Of a stretch of 64,000 nucleotides of DNA, positions 14,915 to 24,169 are shown piece by piece; position 1 is the first letter of the stretch, and each line of letters opens with the position of its first letter. Source of the stretch: Nitrosomonadales bacterium (lineage in GTDB: Bacteria; Pseudomonadota; Gammaproteobacteria; Burkholderiales; Gallionellaceae); contig JADJWO010000001.1 of assembly GCA_016716325.1 (NCBI GenBank), positions 1,922,001 through 1,986,000 of the forward strand, written 5' to 3'. A model generated the notes under the pieces. That model did no database searches. It was not told the DNA's origin and was given only the letters and a program-made list of their open reading frames with translations. A program made the position numbers and the translations under genes.

Positions 14915-17026
14915 CTATCCCGGGTTCTTCACGCGGATGATGCGCACCACTTCCTGTATCTTGCGCAGACCGCGCATGATGCCGGCAAGATGCAGGCGGT
15001 TGTTCACTTCCAGCGTGAAGTGCAGTGCGGTGTATTCGCCTTCGTTGGCAAAGCTGACGTTCTCGATGTTGGATTCCGCTTCGGCGATGGCGGCGGCGAC
15101 CTTGGCCAGTACGCCGCGCTGGTTGGCAACCAGCAGCTTGATGCTGACATCGAAGGGACGCGAGATGTTCTTGTCCCATGTCACATCCAGCCATTGCTCG
15201 CTGCTGCTGTGTCCCCTGCGCAGCGTGGGGCAATCGTGGGTATGCACCACCAGCCCCTGTCCGCTCTTGATCACGCCGATGATCGGATCGCCGGGAATCG
15301 GGCAGCAGCATTTGGCGAATTGCACAGCCATGCCTTCCGTGCCCTGTATCGTCACCACGGCATTGGCGGGTATCTCGCCCACGGTGTCGCCGACACGCGC
15401 CAGTTGCCGCGCGACCACCATGTTGAGGCGGCGACCCAGGCCGATGTCGGCAAGGATGTCTTCGCGCGTCTTGGCGCTGGTTTCCCTGATCAGCTTGTTC
15501 CAGTGCGCCTCGTCCATGTCCTTCGGGCTGACCCCCAGCGAGTTCAGCGCCTGGTTGAGCAGCCGTTCGCCGAGTTTTGCCGCCTCACCGGATTGCATGG
15601 TCTTGAGGAAATGGCGTATGTGGCTGCGCGCCTTGCTGGTTGCCACATAACCCAGCCAGGCCGGATTCGGTTTGGCATGCGCCGCAGTGATGATTTCCAC
15701 GCGGTCGCCGTTCCTGAGCTCGGTGCGCAATGGAACCACCTCGTGATTAACCTTGGCGGCGATGCAGCGGTTGCCGATGTCGGTATGCACGCTGTAGGCG
15801 AAGTCCACCGTGGTTGCGCCGCGCGGCAGCGAAAGGATCTTGCCTTTCGGCGTGAATACGTACACTTCGTCGGGGAACAGGTCGACTTTGAGGTGCTCGA
15901 GGAATTCGGAGGAATCGCTGCTCTGGCTGAGACTGTCCAGCAGTTCCTGCAACCACTGGTGGGTCTTTTTGTGCAGGTCGTTGATCGAGCCGTGGCCGCT
16001 CTTGTACAGCCAGTGCGAGGCAACGCCGACGTCGGCGATCTTGTGCATCTCATGGGTGCGTATCTGGATTTCGATGGGGATACCGAACGGGCCGAACAGC
16101 GTGGTGTGCAACGACTGGTAGCCGTTCACCTTGGGGATCGCGATGTAATCCTTGAATTTCCCGGGGATGGGTTTGTACAGGCCGTGCAGTGCGCCAAGTG
16201 CGACATAGCAGCAGGAGAAATCCTGTACCAGTACGCGAAAGCCATAGATGTCCAGCACCTCGGAAAAAGCCAGCGCCTTGCTTTGCATCTTCCGGTAGAT
16301 GCTGTAGATGTTCTTTTCGCGGCCGCTCACTTCCGCCTTGATGTTGAATTCGGCGAGCCGCTGGCGGATCGTTTCGAGGATCTTCTCCAGCACTTCGCGG
16401 CGGTTGCCGCGTGCCACCTGGAGTGCCTTGGCCAGCACCGCATAGCGATGGGGATGCAGATGCTTGAGGCTGAGGTCCTGCAATTCGTGGTGGATGTCGT
16501 TCAGCCCGAGCCGGTTCGCGATCGGCGCATAGATCTCCATGGTTTCGCGCGCGATGCGCTCGCACTTTTCGCGCGACATGACATCCAGCGTGCGCATGTT
16601 GTGCAGCCGGTCGGCCAGCTTGATCAGGATGACGCGCACATCGCGCGCCATCGCCAGCAGCATCTTGCGGAAATTCTCCGCCTGCGCGTCTTCGCGGGTT
16701 TCGAACTGGATCTTGTCCAGCTTGCTCAAGCCGTCCACCAGGTCCGCGACAGGCTTGCCGAACTTTTCAGAAACCTGCTCGAGCGTCACTTCGGTGTCTT
16801 CCACCACGTCGTGCAGCAATGCGGCGATGACCGCTTGCACGTCGAGGTGCAGGGTGGTCAGGATGCGCGCGACGGCGATCGGATGGGAGATATAGGGATC
16901 GCCGGAATGGCGCACCTGTCCATGGTGCGCGGCGCGGCTGAATTCGATGGACGCGCGGATGTGTTCGACATCCTGCGGCTTAAGATAGGCGGATGCTTCC
17001 TCCAGCAGAAGATCTGCGTTGGCCAT
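14915..17026 (-). CDS. spoT: Bifunctional (p)ppGpp synthetase/hydrolase
   Basis: A 703-residue RelA/SpoT homologue. The N-terminal hydrolase domain keeps the HD pair at H72-D73 (LLHDVVEDT). The synthetase domain has YIAIPKVNGYQSLHTT. TGS (about 390-450) and C-terminal ACT (about 630-703) regulatory domains follow, with the conserved CCCPIPGDPI segment between them. Both catalytic domains look intact, so it should make and degrade (p)ppGpp. It is downstream of rpoZ and gmk, the usual spoT order in proteobacteria. Confidence 0.93.
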   Translation of the reverse strand: MANADLLLEEASAYLKPQDVEHIRASIEFSRAAHHGQVRHSGDPYISHPIAVARILTTLHLDVQAVIAALLHDVVEDTEVTLEQVSEKFGKPVADLVDGLSKLDKIQFETREDAQAENFRKMLLAMARDVRVILIKLADRLHNMRTLDVMSREKCERIARETMEIYAPIANRLGLNDIHHELQDLSLKHLHPHRYAVLAKALQVARGNRREVLEKILETIRQRLAEFNIKAEVSGREKNIYSIYRKMQSKALAFSEVLDIYGFRVLVQDFSCCYVALGALHGLYKPIPGKFKDYIAIPKVNGYQSLHTTLFGPFGIPIEIQIRTHEMHKIADVGVASHWLYKSGHGSINDLHKKTHQWLQELLDSLSQSSDSSEFLEHLKVDLFPDEVYVFTPKGKILSLPRGATTVDFAYSVHTDIGNRCIAAKVNHEVVPLRTELRNGDRVEIITAAHAKPNPAWLGYVATSKARSHIRHFLKTMQSGEAAKLGERLLNQALNSLGVSPKDMDEAHWNKLIRETSAKTREDILADIGLGRRLNMVVARQLARVGDTVGEIPANAVVTIQGTEGMAVQFAKCCCPIPGDPIIGVIKSGQGLVVHTHDCPTLRRGHSSSEQWLDVTWDKNISRPFDVSIKLLVANQRGVLAKVAAAIAEAESNIENVSFANEGEYTALHFTLEVNNRLHLAGIMRGLRKIQEVVRIIRVKNPG

Positions 17027-17040
17027 GGATCATCACTGGA

Positions 17041-17247
17041 TCAGGCCTGTCCCCGGTTGAGGATCTCGAGGCCGACCTTGCCTTCGCTGATCTCGCGCAA
17101 GGCGATCACGGTGGGCTTGTCCTTGCTTTCCTCCACCAGGTTATTAGCGCCATTCGACAGCTGACGCGCGCGATAGGCGGCGGCCAGGGTCAGCTCGAAA
17201 CGGTTGGGGATTTTTTCCAGACATTCTTCGACGGTAATACGTGCCAT
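17041..17247 (-). CDS. rpoZ: RNA polymerase omega subunit
   Basis: A 68-residue small subunit that aids RNA polymerase assembly and forms part of a ppGpp site. MARITVEECLEKIPNRFELTLAAAYRARQ is the standard N-terminus (residues 1-29), including the NRFELTLAAAYRARQ core. It lies between gmk (3 bp upstream) and spoT (14 bp downstream), consistent with one operon. Confidence 0.97.
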   Translation of the reverse strand: MARITVEECLEKIPNRFELTLAAAYRARQLSNGANNLVEESKDKPTVIALREISEGKVGLEILNRGQA

Positions 17248-17250
17248 GAT

Positions 17251-17868
17251 TTATTCCGATCTTTCCAGTTGGTTGATCAATTCGTGCTGGCGTGCCAGCT
17301 GGTTCCTGCATCTCAGACGTGCGGTGAGTACGACTGCATTGAGCTCGCGCAACGCCTCGTTCAGGTTGTCGTTGATAATAACATAATCGAATTCAGCGAC
17401 ATGCGAGATGTCCTCGCGTGCGGCCGCAAGGCGTTTTGCGATGATCTCCGCACTGTCCTTGCCGCGGCCGTGCAGGCGCTGCTCCAGTGCCTGCATCGAG
17501 GGCGGCAGGATGAAGATGCTGATGCATCCCGGGAACAGGCGGCGCACCTGCGCGGCGCCCTGCCAGTCTATTTCCAGCAGGACATCCCGGTCTTTGGCGT
17601 TGACTTGCGCGATCCAGGTCTGCGAGGTGCCGTACAGGTTTCCATAGACCTCCGCGCTTTCCAGGAATTCGCCGCGTTTTGCCATGTCGAGGAAGGTTTC
17701 GCGACCGATGAAGTGATAGTCCCTGCCATCCTGTTCACCCGGACGCGGTGAGCGCGTGGTGTAGGAGACCGACAGGTCGATCTGCGGATTGATGTTGAGC
17801 AGCGCCTGTACCAGGCTGGTCTTGCCCGCACCGGACGGCGCGCTGATAACGAATAGGTTGCCGGACAT
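17251..17868 (-). CDS. gmk: Guanylate kinase
   Basis: A 205-residue enzyme converting GMP to GDP with ATP. The P-loop APSGAGKTSL is at 10-19, and the GMP-binding region has SYTTRSPRPGEQDGRDYHF. Length is typical. It follows yicC and precedes rpoZ-spoT with almost no spacing, linking GTP supply with (p)ppGpp metabolism. Confidence 0.97.
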   Translation of the reverse strand: MSGNLFVISAPSGAGKTSLVQALLNINPQIDLSVSYTTRSPRPGEQDGRDYHFIGRETFLDMAKRGEFLESAEVYGNLYGTSQTWIAQVNAKDRDVLLEIDWQGAAQVRRLFPGCISIFILPPSMQALEQRLHGRGKDSAEIIAKRLAAAREDISHVAEFDYVIINDNLNEALRELNAVVLTARLRCRNQLARQHELINQLERSE

Positions 17869-17870
17869 GT

Positions 17871-18734
17871 TTACTCCAGGTTTTGAATTTGTTCACGCAT
17901 CTGTTCGATAAGGATCTTCATTTCCATTGCGCTGCGCGACACTTCAGCATCGACCGATTTCGAGCCCAGCGTATTGGCTTCGCGGTTCAGTTCCTGCATC
18001 AGGAAATCCAGGCGTTTGCCCACCGCGCCGCCGTGCGACAGGATACGGCGCATCTCGGTCAGGTGGCTGTTCAGCCGCGACAACTCCTCGTCCACGTCGA
18101 TCTTGCTGGCAAACAGCGTGATTTCCTGGCGGACGCGCTCGTCGTCCGCGCCATTCATCGCCTCCTGCAGGCGTGCGACCAGTTTCTGCTCGTAGGCGGA
18201 GATTGCGGCGGGTACGTGCGGCATCACGCCGGTGCGCAACGCCTCGATTTTTTCCACGCGCTGCAACAGGAAATCTTTCAGTTTTTCGCCCTCGCGCGCG
18301 CGCGAAGCGGAGAATTCCTGCAGCGTCTCCTGCAACAGGCCGAGCAGCGTGGCGCGCAGTTCGTCGGCGGCGACAGCGGGCGTTTCCAGCATCCCGTTCC
18401 AGCGCAATACGTCGGCGACACCCAGCGGACGCGCATCGGGCAGTTCCGCCTGCACTTCCCGGTTCCATGCGGCCAGTTGCAGCAGCAGTTCGCGGTTCAG
18501 CGCCGCGCCGGCCTGTGCACCGTGGACGGCAAGATTGATGCGGCATTCCACCTTGCCGCGTTGCAACTGGGCGGTGATCGCCTCGCGCAGGGCTGTCTCG
18601 AAACCGCGCAACTCGTCGGGCATACGCAACTGGACATCAAGGTAGCGATGATTGACGGCACGCAATTCCATGGTCAGCGAACCGTTGTCGGTTTCCGCGC
18701 TGGCGGAGGCATAGCCGGTCATGCTGAGGATCAT
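17871..18734 (-). CDS. yicC: YicC-family endoribonuclease
   Basis: A 287-residue protein with the family opening MTGYASA (from residue 5) and the C-terminal DUF1732 block, including GKRLDFLMQELNREANTLGSK (split here: GKRLDFLMQELN, REANTLGSK). E. coli YicC is an RNA-degrading enzyme. It heads the yicC-gmk-rpoZ-spoT operon, 2 bp before gmk, and is divergent from the PP2C gene. Confidence 0.93.
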   Translation of the reverse strand: MILSMTGYASASAETDNGSLTMELRAVNHRYLDVQLRMPDELRGFETALREAITAQLQRGKVECRINLAVHGAQAGAALNRELLLQLAAWNREVQAELPDARPLGVADVLRWNGMLETPAVAADELRATLLGLLQETLQEFSASRAREGEKLKDFLLQRVEKIEALRTGVMPHVPAAISAYEQKLVARLQEAMNGADDERVRQEITLFASKIDVDEELSRLNSHLTEMRRILSHGGAVGKRLDFLMQELNREANTLGSKSVDAEVSRSAMEMKILIEQMREQIQNLE

Positions 18735-18812
18735 GCGGAAACTCCCGAAAAAAGACTGTGCTGGAGCGGCGCATTATATTACGATTGTGCCCGTGAATTT
18801 TTCCCCCAGACC

Positions 18813-19607
18813 ATGAACTTCTCGATCCATCAGGTCACCAGCATCGGCAACCGGAAATACAATCAGGACCGTGTTGCCTACGCCTATAACAACGACGCCT
18901 TGCTGATGGTGCTGGCGGACGGTATGGGCGGTCACCTGCACGGTGAACTGGCGGCGGAACTTGCCGTCGGGACCTTCGTCGAATCGTTCGGCCGTTTCGT
19001 GGAGTCGCCGCAGGCCGAACCGCAGAAATTCCTGGAAGAGACCATGCTCCACGCCAACCAGCGCATCCTGCAGTTGCCGCATGACAAGCGGCATGGCGGT
19101 TCGCCGGGCACGACCTGCGTGGCCGCGATGATCCGGGGTGGCAAGGTGTACTGGGGGCATGCCGGGGATTCGCGTCTTTATGTGTTGCGCAACGGACGCG
19201 TACTGACCAGGACGCACGACCACTCGATGGTCTATCAGTGGCTGCAATGGGGGCTGATCTCCGCCGAGGAAGCGCGCATCCATCCGCAGCGCAACCAGAT
19301 CACCAATTGTCTCGGCGGGGTCGAGAACATGTTTTATATCGAGCCGGGCGAGCCGGTTGAACTTCAGAACGACGATGTACTGCTGCTCGGCAGCGACGGG
19401 CTGTGGGGCCCGTTCACCGATGCCGAACTGGCCTCCGTATTCGTGTCGAACCCGGTCGATGTGGTGTTGGAGAACCTGGTCGTGCTGGCGGTCCGGCGCG
19501 AAAAGGGGCGTTCTGATAACGTCACCGGCATTGCGATGCGTTGGGGCGGCAGCGAGACCGCGCACGATACGGCCGAGCCAGTCAGCCATGTCCTTGAACC
19601 GCATTGA
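18813..19607 (+). CDS. PP2C-family serine/threonine protein phosphatase
   Basis: A 264-residue soluble metal-dependent phosphatase. The metal-binding motifs are present: N-terminal NRKYNQDR, VLADGMGGH (about 30-38), GHAGDSRLYVLRNG, GSDGLW and the C-terminal SDNVTGI. ATG 18813 gives the family start; the longer frame upstream is antisense to yicC. It sits in the conserved yicC/PP2C/rph/rdgB/hemW order of betaproteobacteria. No partner kinase is adjacent. Confidence 0.9.
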   Translation: MNFSIHQVTSIGNRKYNQDRVAYAYNNDALLMVLADGMGGHLHGELAAELAVGTFVESFGRFVESPQAEPQKFLEETMLHANQRILQLPHDKRHGGSPGTTCVAAMIRGGKVYWGHAGDSRLYVLRNGRVLTRTHDHSMVYQWLQWGLISAEEARIHPQRNQITNCLGGVENMFYIEPGEPVELQNDDVLLLGSDGLWGPFTDAELASVFVSNPVDVVLENLVVLAVRREKGRSDNVTGIAMRWGGSETAHDTAEPVSHVLEPH

Positions 19608-19653
19608 CCCGGTAACTTTTCCTTCGACCAACAACATTTAACGAGTATTTGCC

Positions 19654-20370
19654 ATGCGCCACGATTCCAGACAGCCCGCCCAGTTGCGCTCCATCCGTAT
19701 TACCCGCCGGTACACCAGGCATGCCGAAGGCTCCGTGCTGATCGAATGCGGCGACACCAAGGTCATCTGCACCGCCAGCGTGGAAGAACGCGTGCCGCCG
19801 CACAAGAAGGGCAGCGGCGAGGGCTGGGTGACGGCCGAATACGGCATGCTGCCGCGTTCCACCGGCGAGCGCATGCCGCGCGAAGCGGCCAGGGGCAAGC
19901 AGTCCGGGCGCACGCAGGAGATCCAGCGCCTGATCGGACGCAGCCTGCGCGCGGTGGTCGACCTGGCAAAGCTGGGGGAGCGCACGATCACGCTGGACTG
20001 CGACGTGATCCAGGCCGACGGCGGTACGCGCACCGCCAGTATCACCGGCGCCTATGTCGCGCTGAATGATGCGGTTGCAGCGCTGATGCAGAAGGGGCGG
20101 GTGAAGGAAAACCCGTTGCGCGATTCCGTTGCCGCCATTTCGGTCGGTATCTACGAAGGCACGCCGGTACTCGATCTGGATTATGTCGAGGACTCGGCCT
20201 GCGATACCGACATGAATGTGGTGATGCTGGGCAGCGGCCACTTCGTCGAAGTGCAGGGCACCGCCGAAGGGCACCCGTTCTCGCGCGAGGAGATGGATGA
20301 GCTGCTGGAGCTGGCGAAAGCCGGCATCGCCGAATTGACCACACTGCAGAAAACGGCCCTGGCAGACTAG
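19654..20370 (+). CDS. rph: Ribonuclease PH
   Basis: A 238-residue phosphorolytic 3' exoribonuclease that trims tRNA precursors. It shows SRQPAQLRSIRITRRYT near the N-terminus, the GEGWVTAEYGMLPRST phosphate-site region and the LDCDVIQADGGTRTASITG block. Length matches the active enzyme (E. coli 238), with no frameshift of the K-12 type. It is followed by rdgB. Confidence 0.97.
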   Translation: MRHDSRQPAQLRSIRITRRYTRHAEGSVLIECGDTKVICTASVEERVPPHKKGSGEGWVTAEYGMLPRSTGERMPREAARGKQSGRTQEIQRLIGRSLRAVVDLAKLGERTITLDCDVIQADGGTRTASITGAYVALNDAVAALMQKGRVKENPLRDSVAAISVGIYEGTPVLDLDYVEDSACDTDMNVVMLGSGHFVEVQGTAEGHPFSREEMDELLELAKAGIAELTTLQKTALAD

Positions 20371-20415
20371 CTTCCTGTTTTGCCCGACGTCATAGGGAAA
20401 GGAAAGTATCCGGTC

Positions 20416-21012
20416 ATGAAAAAACTCGTCATCGCATCGAACAATCCCGGCAAGCTGCGCGAATTCCAGTTCCTGCTGCAGCCGCTCGGGATCGAGGTCG
20501 TCACCCAGTCCGAACTCGGCATCTCCGAGGCCGAGGAGCCGCACCATACCTTTGTCGAGAACGCCATCGCCAAGGCGCGGCATGTCAGCAGCGAGAGCGG
20601 GCTGCCCGCGCTGGCCGACGATTCCGGCCTGTGCGTCGATGCGCTCAAGGGCATGCCTGGAGTGCTTTCCGCGCGTTTCTCAGGATTCCCCAAATCGGAC
20701 GAGCGCAACAACCGTGCCCTGCTCGAAGCGATGAAGGCGCATGACGACCGGCGCGCGCATTACTACTGCGTGCTGGTGCTGATGCGCTGGGCAGGCGATT
20801 CGCAGCCGCTCATCGTGGAAGGCGAATGGCACGGCGAGATCGCGCACGAGGAGCGCGGCGAAGGCGGTTTCGGTTACGACCCGCTGTTCTGGCTGCCCGA
20901 ACTGGGCAGGATGAGCGCGGAACTGACTCGCGACGAGAAGCATGCGATCAGCCATCGCGGCAAGGCGATGAAGATCCTGCTTGAAAGACTGCGCGCGAAC
21001 GACGGTGCATGA
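20416..21012 (+). CDS. rdgB: XTP/dITP diphosphatase (Ham1 family)
   Basis: A 198-residue house-cleaning pyrophosphatase that removes dITP and XTP. It shows SNNPGKLREFQ near the start, LADDSGLCVDAL and the C-terminal SHRGKAMKIL. I chose ATG 20416 (MKKLVIASNN), behind AAAGGAAAG, over the 12-codon-longer upstream start. It overlaps hemW by 4 bp. Confidence 0.95.
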   Translation: MKKLVIASNNPGKLREFQFLLQPLGIEVVTQSELGISEAEEPHHTFVENAIAKARHVSSESGLPALADDSGLCVDALKGMPGVLSARFSGFPKSDERNNRALLEAMKAHDDRRAHYYCVLVLMRWAGDSQPLIVEGEWHGEIAHEERGEGGFGYDPLFWLPELGRMSAELTRDEKHAISHRGKAMKILLERLRANDGA

Positions 21013-22211
21013 GCAGTCCCGTTTCGAGCAACATCATCCTGCAATACAAGCGGTCGGTGAATTTCCGGGCGATGCCACCGCTGTCGCTGTACATCCACAT
21101 CCCCTGGTGTGTGCGTAAATGTCCTTACTGCGACTTCAATTCGCATGAGGCGCGCGGTGTGTTTCCGGAGAAGGAGTACGTCGCCGCGCTGGTGCGCGAC
21201 CTGGAGATGGCACTGCCGCTGATCTGGGGCCGCAAGGTCTATACGGTATTCTTCGGCGGCGGCACGCCCAGTCTGCTTTCCGGCGAGGGCGTTGCCGAGA
21301 TAATGCGTCAGTTGCGCACGTTGTTGCCGCTGGCGCACGATGCCGAGATCACGCTGGAGGCGAATCCCGGCACGGTCGAGGCGGACAGGTTCGCCGTGTA
21401 CCGCGATGCGGGCGTGAACCGGTTATCGCTGGGCATCCAGAGTTTCAGCGACGCGCATCTTCGGGCGCTGGGCCGCATCCATTCCGCCGACGAGGCGAAG
21501 CGCGCCATCGCGGTCGCCCAGCGGCATTTCGACAACATCAACCTCGACCTGATGTATGCGTTGCCGAACCAGTCATTGGCCGAGGCATTGCAGGACGTGC
21601 AGGGCGCGTTGTCGTTCGCACCGCAACATCTGTCCTGTTACCACCTGACGCTGGAGCCGAACACCCTGTTCGCGCACCAGCCGCCGCCGTTGCCGGACGA
21701 CGATACGGGCAGCGAGATGCAGCAGCGCATCGAGGAATTGCTTGCCGGGCACGGCTATGAACACTACGAGACTTCGGCCTTCGCGCAGCCGCAACGGCGC
21801 GCGCGGCACAACCTCAACTACTGGCAGTTCGGCGATTATCTCGGCATCGGCGCGGGCGCACACAGCAAGCTGAGTTTCCACGACAGGGTGATGCGCCAGA
21901 TGCGCCACAAACAGCCGCAGGCGTATCTCGATGCGGTGACGCGCGGAGAGCCGGTGCAGGAAGAGCATGAAGTGGCTGCGGACGACCTCGGTTTCGAGTT
22001 CATGATGAACGCGCTGCGTCTGAACGGGGGATTCGACAGCGCGTTGTTCCAGGAACGCGCCGGTCTGCCGTTGCTATCCTTGCGCCACGAACTGGAACAG
22101 GCGGAACAGCGCGGGCTGCTGGTGCGCGATCAGAGCCGTATCGCGCCCACCGAACTGGGGCAGCGCTTCCTTAATGACCTGTTGGAGATATTCCTGCGGA
22201 ATCCTGCTTAG
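21009..22211 (+). CDS. hemW: Heme chaperone HemW (radical SAM)
   Basis: A 400-residue radical-SAM-fold protein. The cluster motif is C34-x3-C38-x2-C41 followed by F43 (CVRKCPYCDF), the HemW rather than HemN signature. GGGTPS and the later NLDLMYALP segment are present. HemW proteins bind heme and deliver it to targets; they are often mislabelled coproporphyrinogen oxidase. The start at 21009 overlaps rdgB; ATG 21072 (MPPLSLYIHIP) is an alternative start. Confidence 0.92.
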   Translation: MSSPVSSNIILQYKRSVNFRAMPPLSLYIHIPWCVRKCPYCDFNSHEARGVFPEKEYVAALVRDLEMALPLIWGRKVYTVFFGGGTPSLLSGEGVAEIMRQLRTLLPLAHDAEITLEANPGTVEADRFAVYRDAGVNRLSLGIQSFSDAHLRALGRIHSADEAKRAIAVAQRHFDNINLDLMYALPNQSLAEALQDVQGALSFAPQHLSCYHLTLEPNTLFAHQPPPLPDDDTGSEMQQRIEELLAGHGYEHYETSAFAQPQRRARHNLNYWQFGDYLGIGAGAHSKLSFHDRVMRQMRHKQPQAYLDAVTRGEPVQEEHEVAADDLGFEFMMNALRLNGGFDSALFQERAGLPLLSLRHELEQAEQRGLLVRDQSRIAPTELGQRFLNDLLEIFLRNPA

Positions 22212-22252
22212 CTCCCCTCGCCCGCAGGCGGGAGAGGGGCTGGGGGAGAGGG
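22207..22252. repeat. GC-rich inverted repeat of the CTCTCCC/GGGAGAG type
   Basis: CCCCTCGCCCGC and GCGGGAGAGGGG form a hairpin between the convergent hemW and trmB genes, with a further GGGGGAGAGGG. A related element lies at the other end of trmB (near 22970-23030). Such elements are frequent intergenic repeats; this one may also act as a bidirectional terminator. Confidence 0.65.
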
Positions 22253-22258
22253 AATTGG

Positions 22259-22963
22259 TTACTTCCGGCGAAACACCAGGTCCCACACGCCGTGCCCCAG
22301 ACGCAGGCCGCGCTGTTCGAACTTGGTGAGCGGGCGGTATTCAGGGCGCGGCGCATAGTCTGCCGCAGTATTCTCCAGTAACGGCTCCTCGCTGAATACG
22401 TGCAATATCTGCTCGGCATAGTCCTGCCAGTCGGTCGCCGCATGGATATAGCCGCCGGGCTTGAGCTTTTGCGCCAGCCCGGCGACGAACGGCGCCTGGA
22501 TCAGGCGGCGCTTGTTGTGGCGTGCCTTGTGCCACGGGTCGGGGAAGAAAATATGCACGCCGTTCAGCGAACCGTCGGCGATCATGTCGCGTAGCACCTC
22601 CACCGCGTCGTGCTGGATGATGCGGATATTGCCGATCTGCTGCGCGTCGATCAGCTTGAGCAGGTTGCCCACGCCCGGCGTATGCACCTCCAGCGCGAGG
22701 TAGTCGTTCTCCGGATGCGCCTGTGCGATGGTCGCGGTGCTGTCGCCCATGCCGAAACCGATCTCCAGAATCTTCGGCGCGCTGCGCCCGAATGCGCGGT
22801 CGAGTTCCAGCGGTTTTACTTCATATGGGACGCCAAAGCGCGGCATCAGCGCGTCCACCGCACGGCGCTGCCCCGGCGTCAGATGACCCTGGCGCAGCAC
22901 GTAACTGCGGATGTGGCGATTGCGGAGGTCGGTGTTTTCGGTCACGGTATCGATTAGACTCAA
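22259..22963 (-). CDS. trmB: tRNA (guanine-N7)-methyltransferase
   Basis: A SAM-dependent enzyme that makes m7G46 in tRNA. It shows IRSYVLRQGHLTPGQ, the SAM site LEIGFGMGDST, and the diagnostic FFPDPWHKARHNKRR. An in-frame ATG exists at 23008, but the 15 codons it adds lie within an intergenic inverted repeat. I therefore favour the TTG near 22963, preceded by GGGGAGAGGG, giving 234 residues. The exact start is uncertain. Confidence 0.9.
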   Translation of the reverse strand: MSLIDTVTENTDLRNRHIRSYVLRQGHLTPGQRRAVDALMPRFGVPYEVKPLELDRAFGRSAPKILEIGFGMGDSTATIAQAHPENDYLALEVHTPGVGNLLKLIDAQQIGNIRIIQHDAVEVLRDMIADGSLNGVHIFFPDPWHKARHNKRRLIQAPFVAGLAQKLKPGGYIHAATDWQDYAEQILHVFSEEPLLENTAADYAPRPEYRPLTKFEQRGLRLGHGVWDLVFRRK

Positions 22964-22965
22964 GA

Positions 22966-23030
22966 CCCTCTCCCCATCCCTCTCCCGCTTGCGGGAGAGG
23001 GTGGCCATATGGCCGGGAGAGGGCGGGTTT
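22966..23030. repeat. Second GC-rich inverted repeat (CTCTCCCGC/GCGGGAGAG)
   Basis: CCTCTCCCGC-tt-GCGGGAGAGG is a near-perfect palindrome with further CTCTCC and GGGAGAGGGCGGG arms around it, between thiG and trmB. It is related to the element at 22207. It creates an artificial N-terminal extension to the trmB frame. Confidence 0.7.
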
Positions 23031-23823
23031 AACTGCGCACCGAACTGATGATGCCCGCCGTCGGCGAACTCGGGCTGGCGCTATACAGTTTCTTCGGCAT
23101 GCGTCCGGCGAGGTAGGCTTCGCGTCCGGCCTCGGTGGCCTTCTTCATCGCCGACGCCATCAGTACCGGGTTCTGCGCGGCGGCGATCGCGGTGTTCATC
23201 AGCACGCCGTCGCAGCCCAGCTCCATCGCGATGGCCGCATCCGATGCGGTGCCCACGCCTGCATCCACGATCACCGGCACCTGCACGCGTTCCATGATGA
23301 GTTGCAGGTTCCACGGGTTGAGGATGCCCATGCCGGAACCGATCAGTGAAGCCAGCGGCATGATCGCTGCGCAGCCGACGTCTTCCAGTTGTTTGGCGAT
23401 GATGGGGTCGTCCGAGGTGTACACCATTACCTGGAAACCTTCCGCCACCAGCGTCTTGGCCGCCGCGAGGGTCTCGATCACGTTGGGATACAGCGATTGC
23501 GGGTCGCCCAGTACCTCCAGCTTCACCAGCGAATGGCCGTCGAGCAATTCTCGCGCGAGGCGCAGCGTGCGCACCGCATCGTCGGCGCTATAACAGCCGG
23601 CGGTGTTCGGCAGATAGGTGAATTTCGACGGGGGCACGGCGTCGAGCAGGTTGGGCTCGTTGGCATTCTGGCCCAGATTGGTGCGGCGGATCGCCACCGT
23701 CACGATCTCCGCGCCGCTCGCGTCCAGCGCTGCGCGCGTCTCGGTGAAATCCTTGTACTTGCCGGTGCCGACCAGCAGCCGGGACGAATAGCTCTTGCCT
23801 GCGATGATTAAATTGTCGTTCAT
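23029..23823 (-). CDS. thiG: Thiazole synthase
   Basis: A 264-residue TIM-barrel enzyme that forms the thiazole phosphate of thiamine from DXP, dehydroglycine and ThiS-thiocarboxylate. It shows SRLLVGTGKYKD at the N-terminus, LVKLEVLGD with the Schiff-base Lys, and PVIVDAGVGTASDAAIAMELG near the C-terminus. I chose ATG 23823 (MNDNLIIAGK) behind GGAAACGAA; the longer frame runs into the intergenic repeat. thiS lies upstream, with a repeat in between. Confidence 0.95.
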   Translation of the reverse strand: MNDNLIIAGKSYSSRLLVGTGKYKDFTETRAALDASGAEIVTVAIRRTNLGQNANEPNLLDAVPPSKFTYLPNTAGCYSADDAVRTLRLARELLDGHSLVKLEVLGDPQSLYPNVIETLAAAKTLVAEGFQVMVYTSDDPIIAKQLEDVGCAAIMPLASLIGSGMGILNPWNLQLIMERVQVPVIVDAGVGTASDAAIAMELGCDGVLMNTAIAAAQNPVLMASAMKKATEAGREAYLAGRMPKKLYSASPSSPTAGIISSVRS

Positions 23824-23860
23824 TTCGTTTCCTTGAATCAATATGTCGGTGAGGGCCATG

Positions 23861-23931
23861 TAGGAGCGCAATTCATTGCGCGATAGCCGTTCTTCGATAT
23901 CCAATCGCCCGATGAATCGGGCTCCTACAAA
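23861..23931. repeat. REP-like inverted repeat between thiS and thiG
   Basis: A roughly 70-bp element starts TGTAGGAGC and ends GCTCCTACA. Inside it are two smaller palindromes, GCGCAATTCATTGCGC and CCCGATGAATCGGG. The TGTAGGAGC...GCTCCTACA form is a widespread proteobacterial extragenic repeat class. It separates thiS from thiG in the same transcript. Confidence 0.8.
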
Positions 23932-23952
23932 ATGGAATGACGGGTCCGTGTG

Positions 23953-24156
23953 TCAGCCGCCACCCACCGCGACTACGATCTCCATCCTGTCGCCGTCGGC
24001 CAGTTGCTGCGTGGCGAAGGCGCTGCGCGGCACAATCCCGCCATTGCGTTCCAGCGCGATGCGCTTGCCGGCCAGCCCCATCTCCTCGATGAGCGCGGCG
24101 ATGCTGATGGCTTGCGTGAACTGGCGGGATTCGCCATTGATGCTGATAGTTATCAC
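23953..24156 (-). CDS. thiS: Sulfur carrier protein ThiS
   Basis: A 67-residue ubiquitin-fold protein ending in the required VGGG terminus; its C-terminal Gly is adenylated and thiocarboxylated to supply sulfur to ThiG. MITISINGESRQF is a typical start. No dedicated thiF is nearby, so MoeB at 2503 is a candidate activator (inference). No TPP riboswitch fits in the 60 bp between thiS and the divergent tRNA. Confidence 0.93.
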   Translation of the reverse strand: MITISINGESRQFTQAISIAALIEEMGLAGKRIALERNGGIVPRSAFATQQLADGDRMEIVVAVGGG

Positions 24157-24169
24157 TTTGGGATGCCTC

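Noticed and set aside
14990..17164. 724-codon open frame on the plus strand opposite spoT
   Set aside because: Antisense shadow; the spoT frame has complete hydrolase, synthetase, TGS and ACT motifs.
22964..23008. Fifteen-codon N-terminal extension of TrmB from ATG 23008
   Set aside because: The added codons lie wholly inside an intergenic inverted repeat and give an ArgGlu-rich tail unlike the family.
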